A stretch of 64,000 nt of DNA, taken from contig NC_043966.1 in assembly GCF_902148855.1 (NCBI RefSeq), forward strand, positions 24,355,588 through 24,419,587, read 5' to 3'. Source of the DNA: Sphaeramia orbicularis (lineage: Eukaryota > Chordata > Actinopteri > Kurtiformes > Apogonidae). The translations under genes were made by a program, and so were the position numbers. How positions within the stretch are numbered: the stretch's first letter is position 1; each line of letters opens with the position of its first letter. The notes below the pieces were generated by a model that was given only the letters and a program-made list of their open reading frames with translations, did no database searches and was not told the origin of the DNA. Below are positions 51,489 through 62,290 of the stretch, one piece after another.

Positions 51489-53163
51489 TTACCACTGTTC
51501 AACAATATCCATGTAGTCATCTGCAGTGCCATTCTCATCCAAATCCCACCAATCTGGTAGGAGAGCTTCAGTCTCTGCAGTGTCTCCATCAGTCTTCCCT
51601 CTCTGTGGCTCCTCAGTGTGGCTGTCGGGATGAATGGGTGTTTCTGTGGGCTTCAGCAGCCTACCTTGCTTCACTGTAAGTCTTCCACGGAGCCGCCTCC
51701 TCTCCTGCTGCCGCCTCTCCCTGGCCTGCCTGCGCTCCTGCTGCCTTGCCACCTGGAAACGCTGCAGGAAAAGGTCACGGGCATACTCATACAGCTCCAC
51801 ATCCCACTTATTCAACAGGCGGATTCTGTGTTGCGTCTCAAGAGGTACCTCGACACTAGATGCACGAGTACCATTGAGTTGCGTAAAGGGTGCGATAAAC
51901 TCCAAGTTAAAGGTACGTTCGAATAGGTACTGGGTCTTACGCTGGTACTCAGTTAGCCCAAAGAAGGCCATGCCACGCAAGTTGCGCTTTGCACTCTCCA
52001 AAAGTACTGCCCAACGTTCCTCCTCACTCATGGCAGAGACATTGTAGCAGCCCACCAGGCTGAGGTCAGCTAGCATACGGGTTTGACGGTTGTTTGCTAG
52101 ATTGTAAGGACAGTCCATGAATTCCTGCAAGGAGCAACCTGACCAGTCATCTCCTGAATAACAGCTTGGGAGCTCAGACAAAGTTGGTGAACGTCCATCA
52201 CACACATGTAAGGAGGCCTTCCACGTAGCACCACGCTGCACGTGACGCCACTCACTTAGGTACCGTGATACTGGATCTCTTAGGATGGTTATATAGTAAT
52301 AGTTCCTACTGAAAAGAGAAAGAAGACATCAAGTCAGTGATGTGCCGTAGTCAAAACAAGAGGTTATGTGAACACAAGCTTTACATCTCATTCTATTAAA
52401 AATGAGTTAAAAGGTCCTGATTATGTTGTGAATATAAACATTACTCCCATCCCAATACGTAGTTTTGTTCGTTGCTCTTACTGTTTGGCTCTCTGTTGGG
52501 ATCTTAAATTTTGATTTTTGATTATGAACTATTTTATATGACTACAGTTATTAGTTGCGTTACCCCCTCCCTCACCAACCTGGCCAGGTTCCTGGGAGCT
52601 TCTCGAGAGTCCATACGTGAAGGTACACAACTCGTCAGCTCCGTCCAGTCTGCATGAAGGCCACAGCTCCAGCCGGTGGAGAAGCGGGAGAAAAGCCAGG
52701 TCTCCTTTTTACCGGGTCGGAAACAGGTGCACTTTTTCTGTCCAGCGTGACACTCACAGGGTCTCTCCAACTGGATATTCCGGACCAGGTGTCGACCAAA
52801 TGTTGTGCCCCCGGTCTTCTGAATATGCAGAAAAACTATAACATCATCTCCCTTGATGTTGAAGTCTACTACACGGTTCAAATCACTTCTGGTGAAGTTG
52901 AAGCGAGGGACAAATCGGGCCAAAGCTCCGTCTTCTGCAATGTAGGGATCTTTTGGGACTCCATCCTGGACTTCCCTGCCATTGCTTCGGGAACCAGTTG
53001 CGCCGTTCACCTTGAGCCAGGACCCCAGCTGGCGCAGCATCTGGCACTCAGAGCCGCTCGGGCACACATACTGGATCATAACGACGCCAAACAGTAACAC
53101 CATGAGCAGGACGAGCAGCAGCCGGTGGTGGTGGCTGCTGCTATTGTTGGACTTCTCATCCAT
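51489..53163 (-). CDS. hs6st2: Heparan-sulfate 6-O-sulfotransferase 2, 2 exons
   Basis: Golgi type II membrane enzyme that transfers sulfate from PAPS to the 6-O position of glucosamine in heparan sulfate, tuning FGF, Wnt and other ligand binding. Exons 52580-53163 and 51489-52308 join (phase 2) to 467 residues. It starts MDEKSNNSSS, like HS6ST2, followed by a membrane anchor at about 15-35. The 5'-phosphosulfate motif HIQKTGGTTFGRHL and FSTGWSCGLHADWTEL follow. Exon 2 has the 3'-phosphate motif YYYITILRDPVSRYLSEW, the CPYNLANN stretch and FFGLTEYQRKTQYLFE. The C-terminus is charged and ends MDIVEQW. The GTG 6 bp upstream is not the start; ATG at 53161-53163 matches the family. N-terminal and catalytic residues favour HS6ST2 over HS6ST1 or HS6ST3. 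Confidence 0.96.
52309..52579 (-). other. hs6st2: hs6st2 intron, 271 bp
   Basis: Donor CCAG|GTTGGT, acceptor TTTTCAG|TAGG. The alternative donor 7 nt downstream (TTG|GTGAGG) would bring in an immediate stop, so the first donor must be used. The result, NLASRNYYY, aligns with human PSRNFYY. Confidence 0.9.
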
Positions 53164-53611
53164 CTTCACGGGACGGACAGAAAAACATCACTCAGGCGGT
53201 CTGGACCCCTGCCTCAGCCGGGGAAGCACCGAGAGCAGTGTTTATATGGCCGCCGCCAAAGAATGCGAAAACAATAACAATGCAGCTGCTAGCCAGCTAA
53301 CGTTAGCTAGCCGAAGAGAAGTCAGTTAGAAAAACAGACGAGACTGTATTCAAACGAGACTATTTACTAATAAAGGTTCTACTATAAGCTCTAAAGCACA
53401 CAGGTCTAAGTAGAAATCGTTAAGTACTTCTACAAATCTAGTCCTTACTTCTGCTCAGGGGCTATCTTTGTCGTAAGCACTAAATCCGTGCCTCTCGACA
53501 TCACCGATTCTTGACCTTTCTTCCCAGCAGTCTCTGCGCCGACGGTGGTAGCAGGAGTGAACATTACGTCACCGCTACGTGCTCGTTGCTCTACTAGGAA
53601 CGTAGGGACAG
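53164..53611 (-). promoter_or_regulatory. hs6st2: hs6st2 promoter and 5' UTR
   Basis: GC-rich near the gene, with several gctagc/cgttagct motifs around 53285-53310. It lies between the hs6st2 start and the tRNA gene on the opposite strand. No start site was assigned. Confidence 0.45.
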
Positions 53612-53656
53612 AGTTACCCTGGCAGCAGTTACCCTGGCAGCAGTTACCCTGGCAGC
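53612..53656. repeat. Three exact 15-bp tandem repeats
   Basis: The unit AGTTACCCTGGCAGC is repeated three times without change, about 120 bp upstream of the tRNA gene and 450 bp upstream of the hs6st2 start codon. Confidence 0.95.
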
Positions 53657-53779
53657 AGCACTTTAACCTGGTGTGAGTTGCTGTATAGTTTTAGTTGGAC
53701 GTAATACCTTATTTGATTTAGTCTAATCGTCATTATATAGTTTGGGTAAATGGTGGCGTGTTAACATAGAGATTTCATC

Positions 53780-53852
53780 GCCGAAATAGCTCAGTTGGGA
53801 GAGCGTTAGACTGAAGATCTAAAGGTCCCTGGTTCGATCCCGGGTTTCGGCA
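53780..53852 (+). tRNA. tRNA-Phe (GAA)
   Basis: A 73-base intronless tRNA gene. The acceptor stem GCCGAAA pairs with TTTCGGC, followed by discriminator A. The D arm is GCTC..GAGC and the anticodon stem TTAGA/TCTAA with GAA at 53813-53815. The T arm has GGTTCGATCC (B box). A run of four T at 53853-53856 is a normal RNA polymerase III terminator. All stems pair, so it looks functional. Confidence 0.96.
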
Positions 53853-53856
53853 TTTT
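53853..53856 (+). terminator. Pol III T-run terminator
   Basis: TTTT directly after the tRNA discriminator base, followed by a second TTTT five bases on. Confidence 0.8.
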
Positions 53857-53898
53857 GTTTTCGCAGATAAACTACTATCCTCCGCAGAACGTGTAGAC

Positions 53899-54638
53899 CA
53901 GGGGTCTCAAACTCGCGGCCCACGGGCCATTTGCGGCCCGCAGCACGTGAATTTGTGGCTCCCCACTTGATACCAAAGATTAATGTTAGTGCGGCCCACA
54001 AGTTTTTCTCACATTATCTATTTTTTGTGGGGGAATTTATTTAAAAAGTAATTATTTATAGCTACTTCTTACGTTCCTCTTTATATATGTTGATGTTCAG
54101 AATTCCTATGCCCATGAACGCACCTTACGTAATGAAGGAGGACGTGTCAAGTAAGTGACATAAAAATGTATCCTGCCCCAGTCATGGCCTTTTCAAAACC
54201 TACCCTGAAGAGAAAGATTAGCGACGAGCACAGACAATTCCAGGAGAAGTGGGAGACACAATATTTTTTCGTTGAGCGCAGGGGGACCCCGACATGTCTT
54301 ATGCGCACAGAAAAAGTTGCCGTGCACAAAGAATACAACATCAAACATCATTATTCAACTCGGCATGAGCATCTGAAAGACATATTGAGTCTCAGCTGCT
54401 TCCTCCCTCAAGCCCAATGTGGCTCATGTGTGCAAGAGGAAGCGCTGCCAGACATCTGTGGTAGCAACCAGTAGTCAAGAGAAGCCTGTTCTAAAGAAAC
54501 GTTTATGTTTGAAGAAATGTTCATGTTCAGAAGAAGCGTTTGTGTCCTGAAGTGTTGTTGTGGAGTCCCTGATGCGGCCCAGCCTCACCCAGACTCTACC
54601 TCCACTGGCCCCCAGGTAAATTGAGTTTGAGACCCCTG
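53899..54638 (+). mobile_element. hAT deletion derivative, 740 bp, with transposase fragment
   Basis: Inverted ends share 16 exact bases, CAGGGGTCTCAAACTC. The flanks have an exact 8-bp duplication GTGTAGAC (53891-53898 and 54639-54646). The interior (54166-54474, plus) encodes the N-terminal part of a hAT transposase of the kind related to ZBED5/GTF2IRD2: KPTLKRKISDEHRQFQEKW, then a BED-type finger PTCLMRTEKVAVHKEYN with ...HHYSTRHE. The second zinc cysteine expected after CLI/M is Arg here. The catalytic core is absent, so it is non-autonomous. Confidence 0.88.
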
Positions 54639-54646
54639 GTGTAGAC

Positions 54647-55406
54647 CTTTTTGAAAAAGCTTCAGTAAAGACACTTTGAATAAGCAATCAGCACACACGA
54701 TGACGCTATGGTTAAAAGTTGATTCGAATGCTAAATCCTGCCCCTTCTGGTTGTGCCCTATAGGACATTATTTCTGAAAAACAAAAAATTCCCGTCAATG
54801 AGGAGAGATAAGTCATTTTTTCTATGTAGCTTGAATTATTTACATATATGATGTTAGTCAGTTTAAAAGATAACTTTACACATTAAGTCACAGCTGAAGT
54901 ATCAGTGTAGTCTATAGGATGTGTAGTCTTTTTATGTCCGAAAAGACTACACATCCAAAAGTCACAGAAATAACTAGACTTGTAGTGAGTTTCATGTGTT
55001 TGAATATTTTTTTCATTTCCCACTCGAGGATATTTTGCAGTAACTGCGTTATTAGTGTGTCATATGCAATAAAAAGATGCAGTCCACTGAGCTGTCACAC
55101 AAAAATGTCTATTACTTTACTATCTTTACAACAAAGAGCACCTTTATTGGCTTGTAAAATTATCATGCTTTGTTTGTAAGTGTGGTTCAGTTCACTTATG
55201 TGAAGGATAATATTTGCATTTCACATATTTTGTATTCTCAGTTATTTTTTTTATTTTTTTTTTTGGAAAAAATGTGCATGTTCAGTTAAAAATATGTGAC
55301 AGTAAATGTAGTTTAAAATGTTTTCCCTCCAGAGCGTCTAGTTAGATTTCAGGGGAAAAAACTGTATAACCCAAAACTATGCTGCAAAGGAATCTAAAAT
55401 CCTTTT

Positions 55407-55444
<38 letters not shown>

Positions 55445-56599
55445 AAGTGTCAGATACAGCATGCCTTTTCAGTGGTAGGACATTAGTCTAAAAGGTAGTA
55501 GTAGGTTGCTGTGAACAGCATGTTATAGGACATTCCCCAATTAGATTAGAATTTGCAAGGAACCCTTGTTACTTTTTCTCAAGGTGAACTAGATTAAAGT
55601 CACGCAGTGTCCTAGAATCAGCTGCCATAATGAAAACCAGTGCGATTATTAAATACTGCACCAAACACTAATAACGACTCTACAAGGACCTAATACATTT
55701 TTAATGACTTTTAAAGACTATCATCAATTTGGAAAGTAGTATACAAATCGAGGTCAAGCTTGGACGGTCCCTGTTTAGAAGAGTCCAGAAAGGGGTCCAG
55801 GGATCAATCTGCTCTGATAAAATTAGGCCAGTCGGTGAAAACCTAAAAACAGATGCGAGGTCTACGCGCCGTTTGCGTCACTACAGGAGAATTTAAAGCA
55901 CCGAAGATTGTTTGTGTAAATAAGATGGACGGCCGGCGGGCCACTTCAGTCAATGAAGTCCTCTGAACTCAATCATGCTGTTGAAGTAATATGCCTGTTA
56001 TCGATCAGCTGTTCTGTTAGTACATCGTGCATAAGTTATCAAAGTCAAGCTAATGCTGTGACGAAAGCATACATAACATATAATGGTTTATTAAGCGTTG
56101 ATTAAGTGTTGACTGTCGATTCATGGCGAGTAATCTCACTCCAACATGCATTCATACAGATCCACAAACCTCCTCATGTTAGGAGTTTGGAGAGGCATAA
56201 AATTGAATGATTTGTCAACTATAACCAGTTATAACCAGGTAGACTTTAATGCCATCAATGCTGTTTATACCAAGCTTTTATGTAGTTTCCACAAACACTG
56301 TTTATCCAACCTCTTGAACAGCCGTGTTTTAAAGATTGTTAGTGTAAACCTTGTCTTGGTTCTTGGAAATATGTCAAAGTGAGACCTCTCTGCCTGTTCA
56401 TGCTGTGTTCGGCCCGAGCTGGGCGTTGTGTAACGGCTGAGCGGTGAGATGAGTCGGTCTCCGCCCTTCGGTCTTTAAATACCATCAAAACGACACCCGT
56501 TTACAATTGAAGAAAACTGAGATGTGTTAACGTCTTTTTTTATATTTCTGCTGTTTAGTTAGTACTTTAAGAGCTCGGTGTTTGTTTGGGGCTGCGGAC
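54647..56599 (+). promoter_or_regulatory. Intergenic spacer and tmem179b promoter
   Basis: No coding exon is recognised. A TTG microsatellite lies at 55407-55443. The last 200 bp before the ATG at 56600 are GC-richer (around 56,400-56,470) and likely hold the promoter. A GC-rich patch at about 55,850-55,960 is unexplained. Confidence 0.4.
55407..55443. repeat. TTG microsatellite
   Basis: About 12 copies of TTG/TGT. Confidence 0.95.
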
Positions 56600-56996
56600 A
56601 TGGAGCTGGACCGGCGGCTGTTGCTGGCCCACTGTGCCGTTCACGCCCTGTCCATCGTGGCGGGTTTACTGGTGGTCGTACCGATGGCTCTCAACGGATC
56701 TGCCTTCAAAGGCCGCTGTGCACTCTTCTCCAGCGGCTACTGGAGGAGCGAGGACCGGGACGAGCTGCCGACACAGCCCGGAACCGTCCCACATCTGGTG
56801 GTGCAGCAGTGGGGCCCACCGGCAGCCTGCCAGTGCGTCACGTTTGTGGGTATTTTCACGGTGCTGTACGGCGCCGCGCAGGGATGGAGGTGTCTGTTCT
56901 ATCTGCACGGACGGCATGACGAGTGAGTACAGACAACAGCAACACAGTACACACAAAGTACACAAATACAGTATGAACATGCACACTACACAGACA

Positions 56997-57043
<47 letters not shown>

Positions 57044-58855
57044 CCAATTATGAACACACACAGTACACAGACACTACACACACAGTATACAAACATGAAC
57101 ACACACAAACACAACACGCACAGTATCCAAACATGAACACACACAGTACACAAACACAACACACACAGTATCCAAACATAAACGCACACAGTACACAGAC
57201 ACAAGATGAGCCTGATTTTTGATCACAATACTGTTAACTTTAATATAATCACAATAGTGTTATTAACAGGGTTCAGTGACGCAGTATTAACAGACCAATT
57301 ACTGCAGAAGTACCAGTGGGAACAGTACTAATATTTGACCTCAATAGACAGAAAGGAACCGCAAATTAAACTTGTATTATTAAATAAGAAAAGTCTGCTC
57401 ACAATAGTGTAGATTGCTACTACTTGTAAAGTGCATGTAATTAAATAAATCATCAAAGTCATGATGCTAATGAGGGTACATATACTTGTCAGATTGCATT
57501 ATTGCTTTTATCAGTATGTAAATACTTTATATAATATATACAATGTGCCACAGTTTTAATGTCTACACAGTCCAGACTATAAAGTCTGTGTAGATACATT
57601 TTATGATCTTACCATAGTTAATAAATAATGAATGGATATGTCAAATGTCAGGTGTTCATCCACCTATAGACTGGACATATACGTTGATGTCTTTTTTCAG
57701 CAGTGTGAACTGATGGTTGTTTTTCTTTGTGTATCTTCAAAGCACCCTGTTTTCATCCTTCCTGACGGTACTGCTCAGTGTGTGTGTCCTCTTCCTGTCT
57801 GGAGGGGCCAGTGTCATTCTGTCACTGGGTCTGGTCTCCTGGTGTGACACAGTGACTAACGACAACACACAGTCCTTCAGGTAAAGTGTTTGTATGGTTA
57901 GTCAGGGCACCACAGTGGATATACATGACATAATGGTTGATCTTTTAGGAGTTTGTTTTGCTTAGTGCTAAGTGCTATATTATCCTCATAAAAACATGTA
58001 TTTGTGGAAATTTTAATGTAGTTCTTAAAATGAGCCATTCTGTATGTTTTCAGCTGTGCAGAGTCCCAGTCTGTCCCTCTTTACCTGGATGTTGACACCT
58101 CTTCCTTCTACACTGAGCTCAGCCTGGCACAGGTAGGACCATCTAGAAGTCTATACAAGCACACACTTTGTGCATAACAGAGGGCCAAGATTACACCTAT
58201 ATTACACCCATATATCTATACAAGAATACCTATGCACTTGAATGCAAAATTATCATCAGGGCTTCTTGGATGTTTAGTACAAAGACCCACCCAGTTCAGT
58301 GTAAACTAAGTAATTGACAAGGACTAGAATACATATTCTAATGTGACTGAATGTAAATGTTTTATGAAAGTAGATCCTGTGAACTTAATACAACTTTTCT
58401 AGATCTGGGAAAAGTTCTGGATTCTTGGTTAGTTGACACTTTTCTGTTCAGGTTTAACAACAGCAGATGTGTTTTTACTAAATGTTGTCACAAATTGTTG
58501 AAAACAGAGCAAGTTCAGAACATGAATGATATAACATGTGAGATAAACTATTGCAATAAGACTGAGCCATTGTTCTTTTTAATGATATGTAAAGGTAAAG
58601 TGTCACTCAGCAGATCAACATGATCAAAGTACAGTTGTGAACAGTGTATTTCTTGTGGTTGGTCAGGTGTCTTTGTGGGCTGTGACGGCTCTGTGGCTCA
58701 CCCAGTCCATCCTGGCTGTCTTGCGGCTCTACCACTCCCACAGTCAGCACATCAGTGGCCCATGTCTGCCCAGAGAGAAGGAGCTGCTGCTGGGACACAG
58801 TCCATCTGACGGATCCCCATCTCCTCTTCCAGTAACACCCACCATCTTAGTCTGA
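56600..58855 (+). CDS. tmem179b: TMEM179-family four-pass membrane protein, probably tmem179b
   Basis: Exons 56600-56922, 57743-57880, 58054-58132 and 58667-58855 join in phase to 242 residues (TMEM179 is about 233). Four hydrophobic segments lie at about 7-29, 78-102, 110-137 and 181-202. Family landmarks include VVVPMALNGSAFKGRC near the N-terminus, VVQQWGPPAAC before TM2, WCDT after TM3, and EKELLL in the tail. The first and third landmarks resemble TMEM179 closely; adjacency to hnrnpul2, as in human 11q12, argues for the TMEM179B locus, so the paralogue assignment is the main uncertainty. All introns are GT-AG. Molecular function is poorly known. A plus-strand AATAAA at 60854-60859 is a candidate polyadenylation signal. 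Confidence 0.88.
56923..57742 (+). other. tmem179b intron 1 with CA repeat and minisatellite
   Basis: A CA run at 56998-57038 leads into a degenerate minisatellite to about 57,205. The rest is AT-rich and unremarkable. Confidence 0.8.
56998..57205. repeat. CA run plus 40-46-bp minisatellite
   Basis: After the (ca)n run, units starting cagtatcc or cagtatac recur near 57039, 57081, 57119 and 57167. Each is followed by aaacatgaacacacacagta-like sequence. The units differ by small changes. Confidence 0.8.
58133..58666 (+). other. tmem179b intron 3
   Basis: Canonical intron (CAG|GTAGGA ... GGTCAG). No feature was recognised. Confidence 0.75.
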
Positions 58856-60880
58856 CATGGATGAGGCAGAAAGAAGTTCAGACTTTCATATTCGTTGTAT
58901 GATCTTATTTGGTACCATTCATAAATTCACTTTATATAATATACAGACTGCACAGGGGCAATATCATTTACATCACATAAAAACATCCCAGTTGTCCGTG
59001 CCTAAACCAAACATCTCACAGTGCCACTACAGCTCAGCCCATTTTCAGCTTCTCATATATTATTAAAGAGGGCTGTGTGTCAGGATGATACAATGTGCAT
59101 CACAATACAGGAATTACAAGTAAATATATTTATTTCTTTATATATAAGCAAAGCACCCACCATGATTTTTAAAATCATTGTAGAGAATAATATACCTTAT
59201 TCAGAAGAGCAGAGTTAAAACTGAGTTCACTATCACTTTCTTCTTGTCTCAGTTACCTTGTGGTGTCAGACAGCTGAACATTAGATTCTAGCACCGCAGT
59301 CTAGGAGTCAGGGGTTTGCATGACACAAAATAAACCAAAAAACTATTAAATAAAACTCCATACAAAGTTTTTTTAAGTATCACTTCAGATCACAAAATAT
59401 TATTAGTATTGTCATGATACTCAAATGTATGTAACTCTATTATTAAATTCAAGACCTGGGTAACTAAATTACACTTTTTATAATTTTGTTTCCTAACTGT
59501 TTCCTAACTTGTATTTCCATCTGCCCATCTGAAAGAAAAATTCTTCAATTTTTAGTCGTTCCAAAGAACTTTTTTGTGTAGCCATACCTATTTTGCATTG
59601 CAGTAGGGTCATATGAATCGTTGCAATGCATAGTTGTTGATAGAAAATAATTTTTAATAAAACATTTGAATTTTAATTCACAATGGAGAAATTGATTGAA
59701 AAAGCACACTTTATTTCTGTCTTTCATCTTTCTGTGGATTAGGAAAAAACAGTAAATAATGTGCTATAAATGTTTTTTTATTTTGCAGTGTACTGACAGT
59801 CTACAGTGCAGTGTTCTCAAAATGCTATGAATGCTAAAGTATTCGTAAATACCAACAGATAAACCTTAGGTTTTGACATTTGCTTTCTTAGAAGACAGAT
59901 TCATTGCCGTTGATTTAAATATAAGTCCAAAGAGCCTGATGGAACTGCAGTGTCCAGCATCTGAACCCAGCTCTCCTTTATTAATTGTAATAATACATGA
60001 CAAGAATAAACAATGCCAACAAGAACTCTTCATGAGACTTGTTAGAGCCGATGTATTCAGTCATCTGATAACGATAATTATGCTACAGTTATTTAAAAGT
60101 TTCTGTATACCATTTCATCAGACTGTGAATTAATTTATGGAATAATATGTTAGTTTGTGTCACTGATGACGCTGCAGCAGATGGTGTTTTTCTTTTGGTC
60201 TGTTTCTATATACTTAATATGCATGATTGTTTCTGTCGGAGTCTGACATTGTGCACAGTGGTGCACTCATCAGGGAGAAAACTTTTTGTATATTTGTTGT
60301 TGACTGGTCTGAGAGTAAATTCAGATGTAGCACTGAAGCGCTTTTATTGTGAAACATGTGGTGAGAGTGTGACTGAGCCACCATGTACGTGAAACAGGCT
60401 CACTGTGTGAGCATGACCCGAATGTTCTGTTGTGTAACGGAAAACTCACTGCGCCCTCTCTCTCCTATTGTGATGATTTCTTATTATGATGCTGTTTGTG
60501 TGGAAACAACCGATGTGAGGGCGTCTGATGAAGCAGACAAAGGCTCTGTACTGATCTGGTTATTTAGTGGTTCTGGTCAACAGAGTCTGAAGATTGATGA
60601 CTTTGCTGAGTTTCTAAAACATATGATGCAGAGTTTCCTCTTCACTTCTTTCCTCTTGACTCATTCGTTGTAATGATACACAGATATTGGAGAAAGAAAT
60701 CTGATTAAAGAGAGACAAGATAGTACTGACACTTGAAACAAACTAATTTATTAAATGTTTTTGTACTTGAACTGAGGATGGTGTTCCTTTTTACCTATTA
60801 TACCTGTTTGTGGTCATTCATATTCCTGTTTTTTGCATTTGTCATGGTTGTTGAATAAAAACCCTCTCATTATGAAAAAA
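58856..60880 (+). other. Likely tmem179b 3' UTR
   Basis: No coding exon is seen. AATAAA at 60854-60859, in ttgaataaaaaccctctc, would give a 2-kb 3' UTR. An earlier end cannot be excluded. Confidence 0.45.
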
Positions 60881-61024
60881 ATGTTTTGTCTTTTCCATCC
60901 ATCTATGAAGCCCTGACTGAATACATTCTTCTTTATTTTGTTCACAATTATCACAGGCTGTATTTGACATGACATGAACGATAACACGAACTAACTATCC
61001 AGATATCAACTGTGGAAATTTTGT

Positions 61025-61057
61025 GTGGTATCTTATTTTTTTTCCAGAGCTTTCGTA
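61025..61057. repeat. End fragment of the mariner-like family
   Basis: gtggtatcttattttttttccagagct resembles the right end of the elements at 25631 and 30830. The matching left end is not clear, so this is a degraded partial copy. Confidence 0.45.
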
Positions 61058-61100
61058 TATGTTGAAACACCTTAAGAAAAAGTGCCCCTACTTCTTAGTG

Positions 61101-62030
61101 CAGGGGTGTTAAATATATGACCTGTGGGCCAAAACCAGCCCATGGCATGAATTTGTGAAGTGCAAAAACTACACTTAAAATATTAACAGTCATGGATGTG
61201 ACATCATTTTAGTTCAGGGGTCACATACAGCCAGTTCAATCTCAAGTGGGTTGGACAGGTAAAGTATTATCATAATAACCTATAAATAAGGACAACTCCA
61301 AATTATTCTCTTTGTTTTGGTGTCGAAAGTAAAATTACGTGAGTATCAATTTCAGTCCGAAGCAAGCTACCAGCAGAAATCCACCTCTTCTGCTCATGTA
61401 GATCCCACCCATCACATTCCGTTGAACTTGCAAAAAAACCTTTGCTTCGCAAAAGATTTTGACACGCAAAACTTTCCTGCTTGCAAATGATTTTGACACA
61501 GAAGTAAGTACCACTTGAACTTGCAGCAAAACTTTTTGATTTGCGAAAGATTTAGAGGTGCAAAACCTTTGAACATGCAAACAAAACTTTTGAAATTACA
61601 AAAATTTTTGGCCTGCAAGCAGAAGTTTCAGGTTTTACATGAAAGAAAATGAGAATACAATCGATTTTATAAAGCTTAAAAATTTTGAAACCTTCGTTTT
61701 TCTTTTCAAATCTTGATTTTTTGTTTCAAAACTGTATTTTTTGCTCGGCTTTTTCACCCCTTGCTTGCATTATAAAGATACAAAATTGTCTTCATAGAGG
61801 CATACTATTGTCAAAATTGCACTTATTTTTGCTAAGAAATTTCAGGTTATTTTGTTTGCTCATGTTATCCACATAAAAAAGGTTTGTAGATAGAAACGTT
61901 TTTAGAATGTAATTTGACTTTTTTCTTTCTTTCTTTCTTTCTTTCTTTTTTTTTTTTTTACTGGACCGGCCCACTTGAGCTCAATGTGGGCTGTATGTGG
62001 CCCCTGAACAAAACGAGTTTGACACCGCGG
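61101..62030. mobile_element. hAT-like element with unrelated repetitive interior
   Basis: The left end caggggtgttaaatatatga and the right end ggcccctgaacaaaacgagt followed by ttgacaccgcgg resemble the ends of the short element at 8663-8822. The interior (about 61,370-61,640) is a degenerate array of gcaaaacttttga-like and aaagattttgacac-like units. A CTTT/T tract lies at 61921-61960. No exact target duplication is seen. It is older than the elements at 3674, 4392 and 53899, or it is a composite. Confidence 0.5.
61921..61960. repeat. CTTT microsatellite and T run
   Basis: (cttt)n followed by an uninterrupted T run. Confidence 0.9.
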
Positions 62031-62290
62031 TTAAATCTAGTCTGAAATGACGTTTTTAAATCGATAGGTGGCAGTCAAGAGTGACGCTGTAGTTGAGGCT
62101 GCGATGAAAAAAAAAAAGTAAAGAAGAAGAATTTAGCCAATCAGAGACCAGAACACCATATTGAATCGTTGTTTTTAAAGAAAGCTTAAGCACCTCTTAA
62201 GTCTTTACAATTTACTTTTTAACTAACAGTTCTGGTTTGAAGAAGACGCTACAGTAAGAACCACAAGTAAGTTTTTTCGACAGGGAAATA
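62031..62290 (+). promoter_or_regulatory. hnrnpul2: hnrnpul2 promoter and 5' UTR
   Basis: Directly upstream of the start codon. Contains a CCAAT box motif (agccaatcagag near 62138). The start site is not fixed. Confidence 0.45.

Noticed and set aside
55850-55960. GC-rich patch with a short ATG-led frame (MDGRRATSVNEVL)
   Set aside because: Only 13 codons, with no donor in frame. It may be CpG-rich spacer.
60383-60673. 96-codon frame after tmem179b
   Set aside because: Lies in the probable 3' UTR before the AATAAA at 60854; no domain and no conservation evidence.
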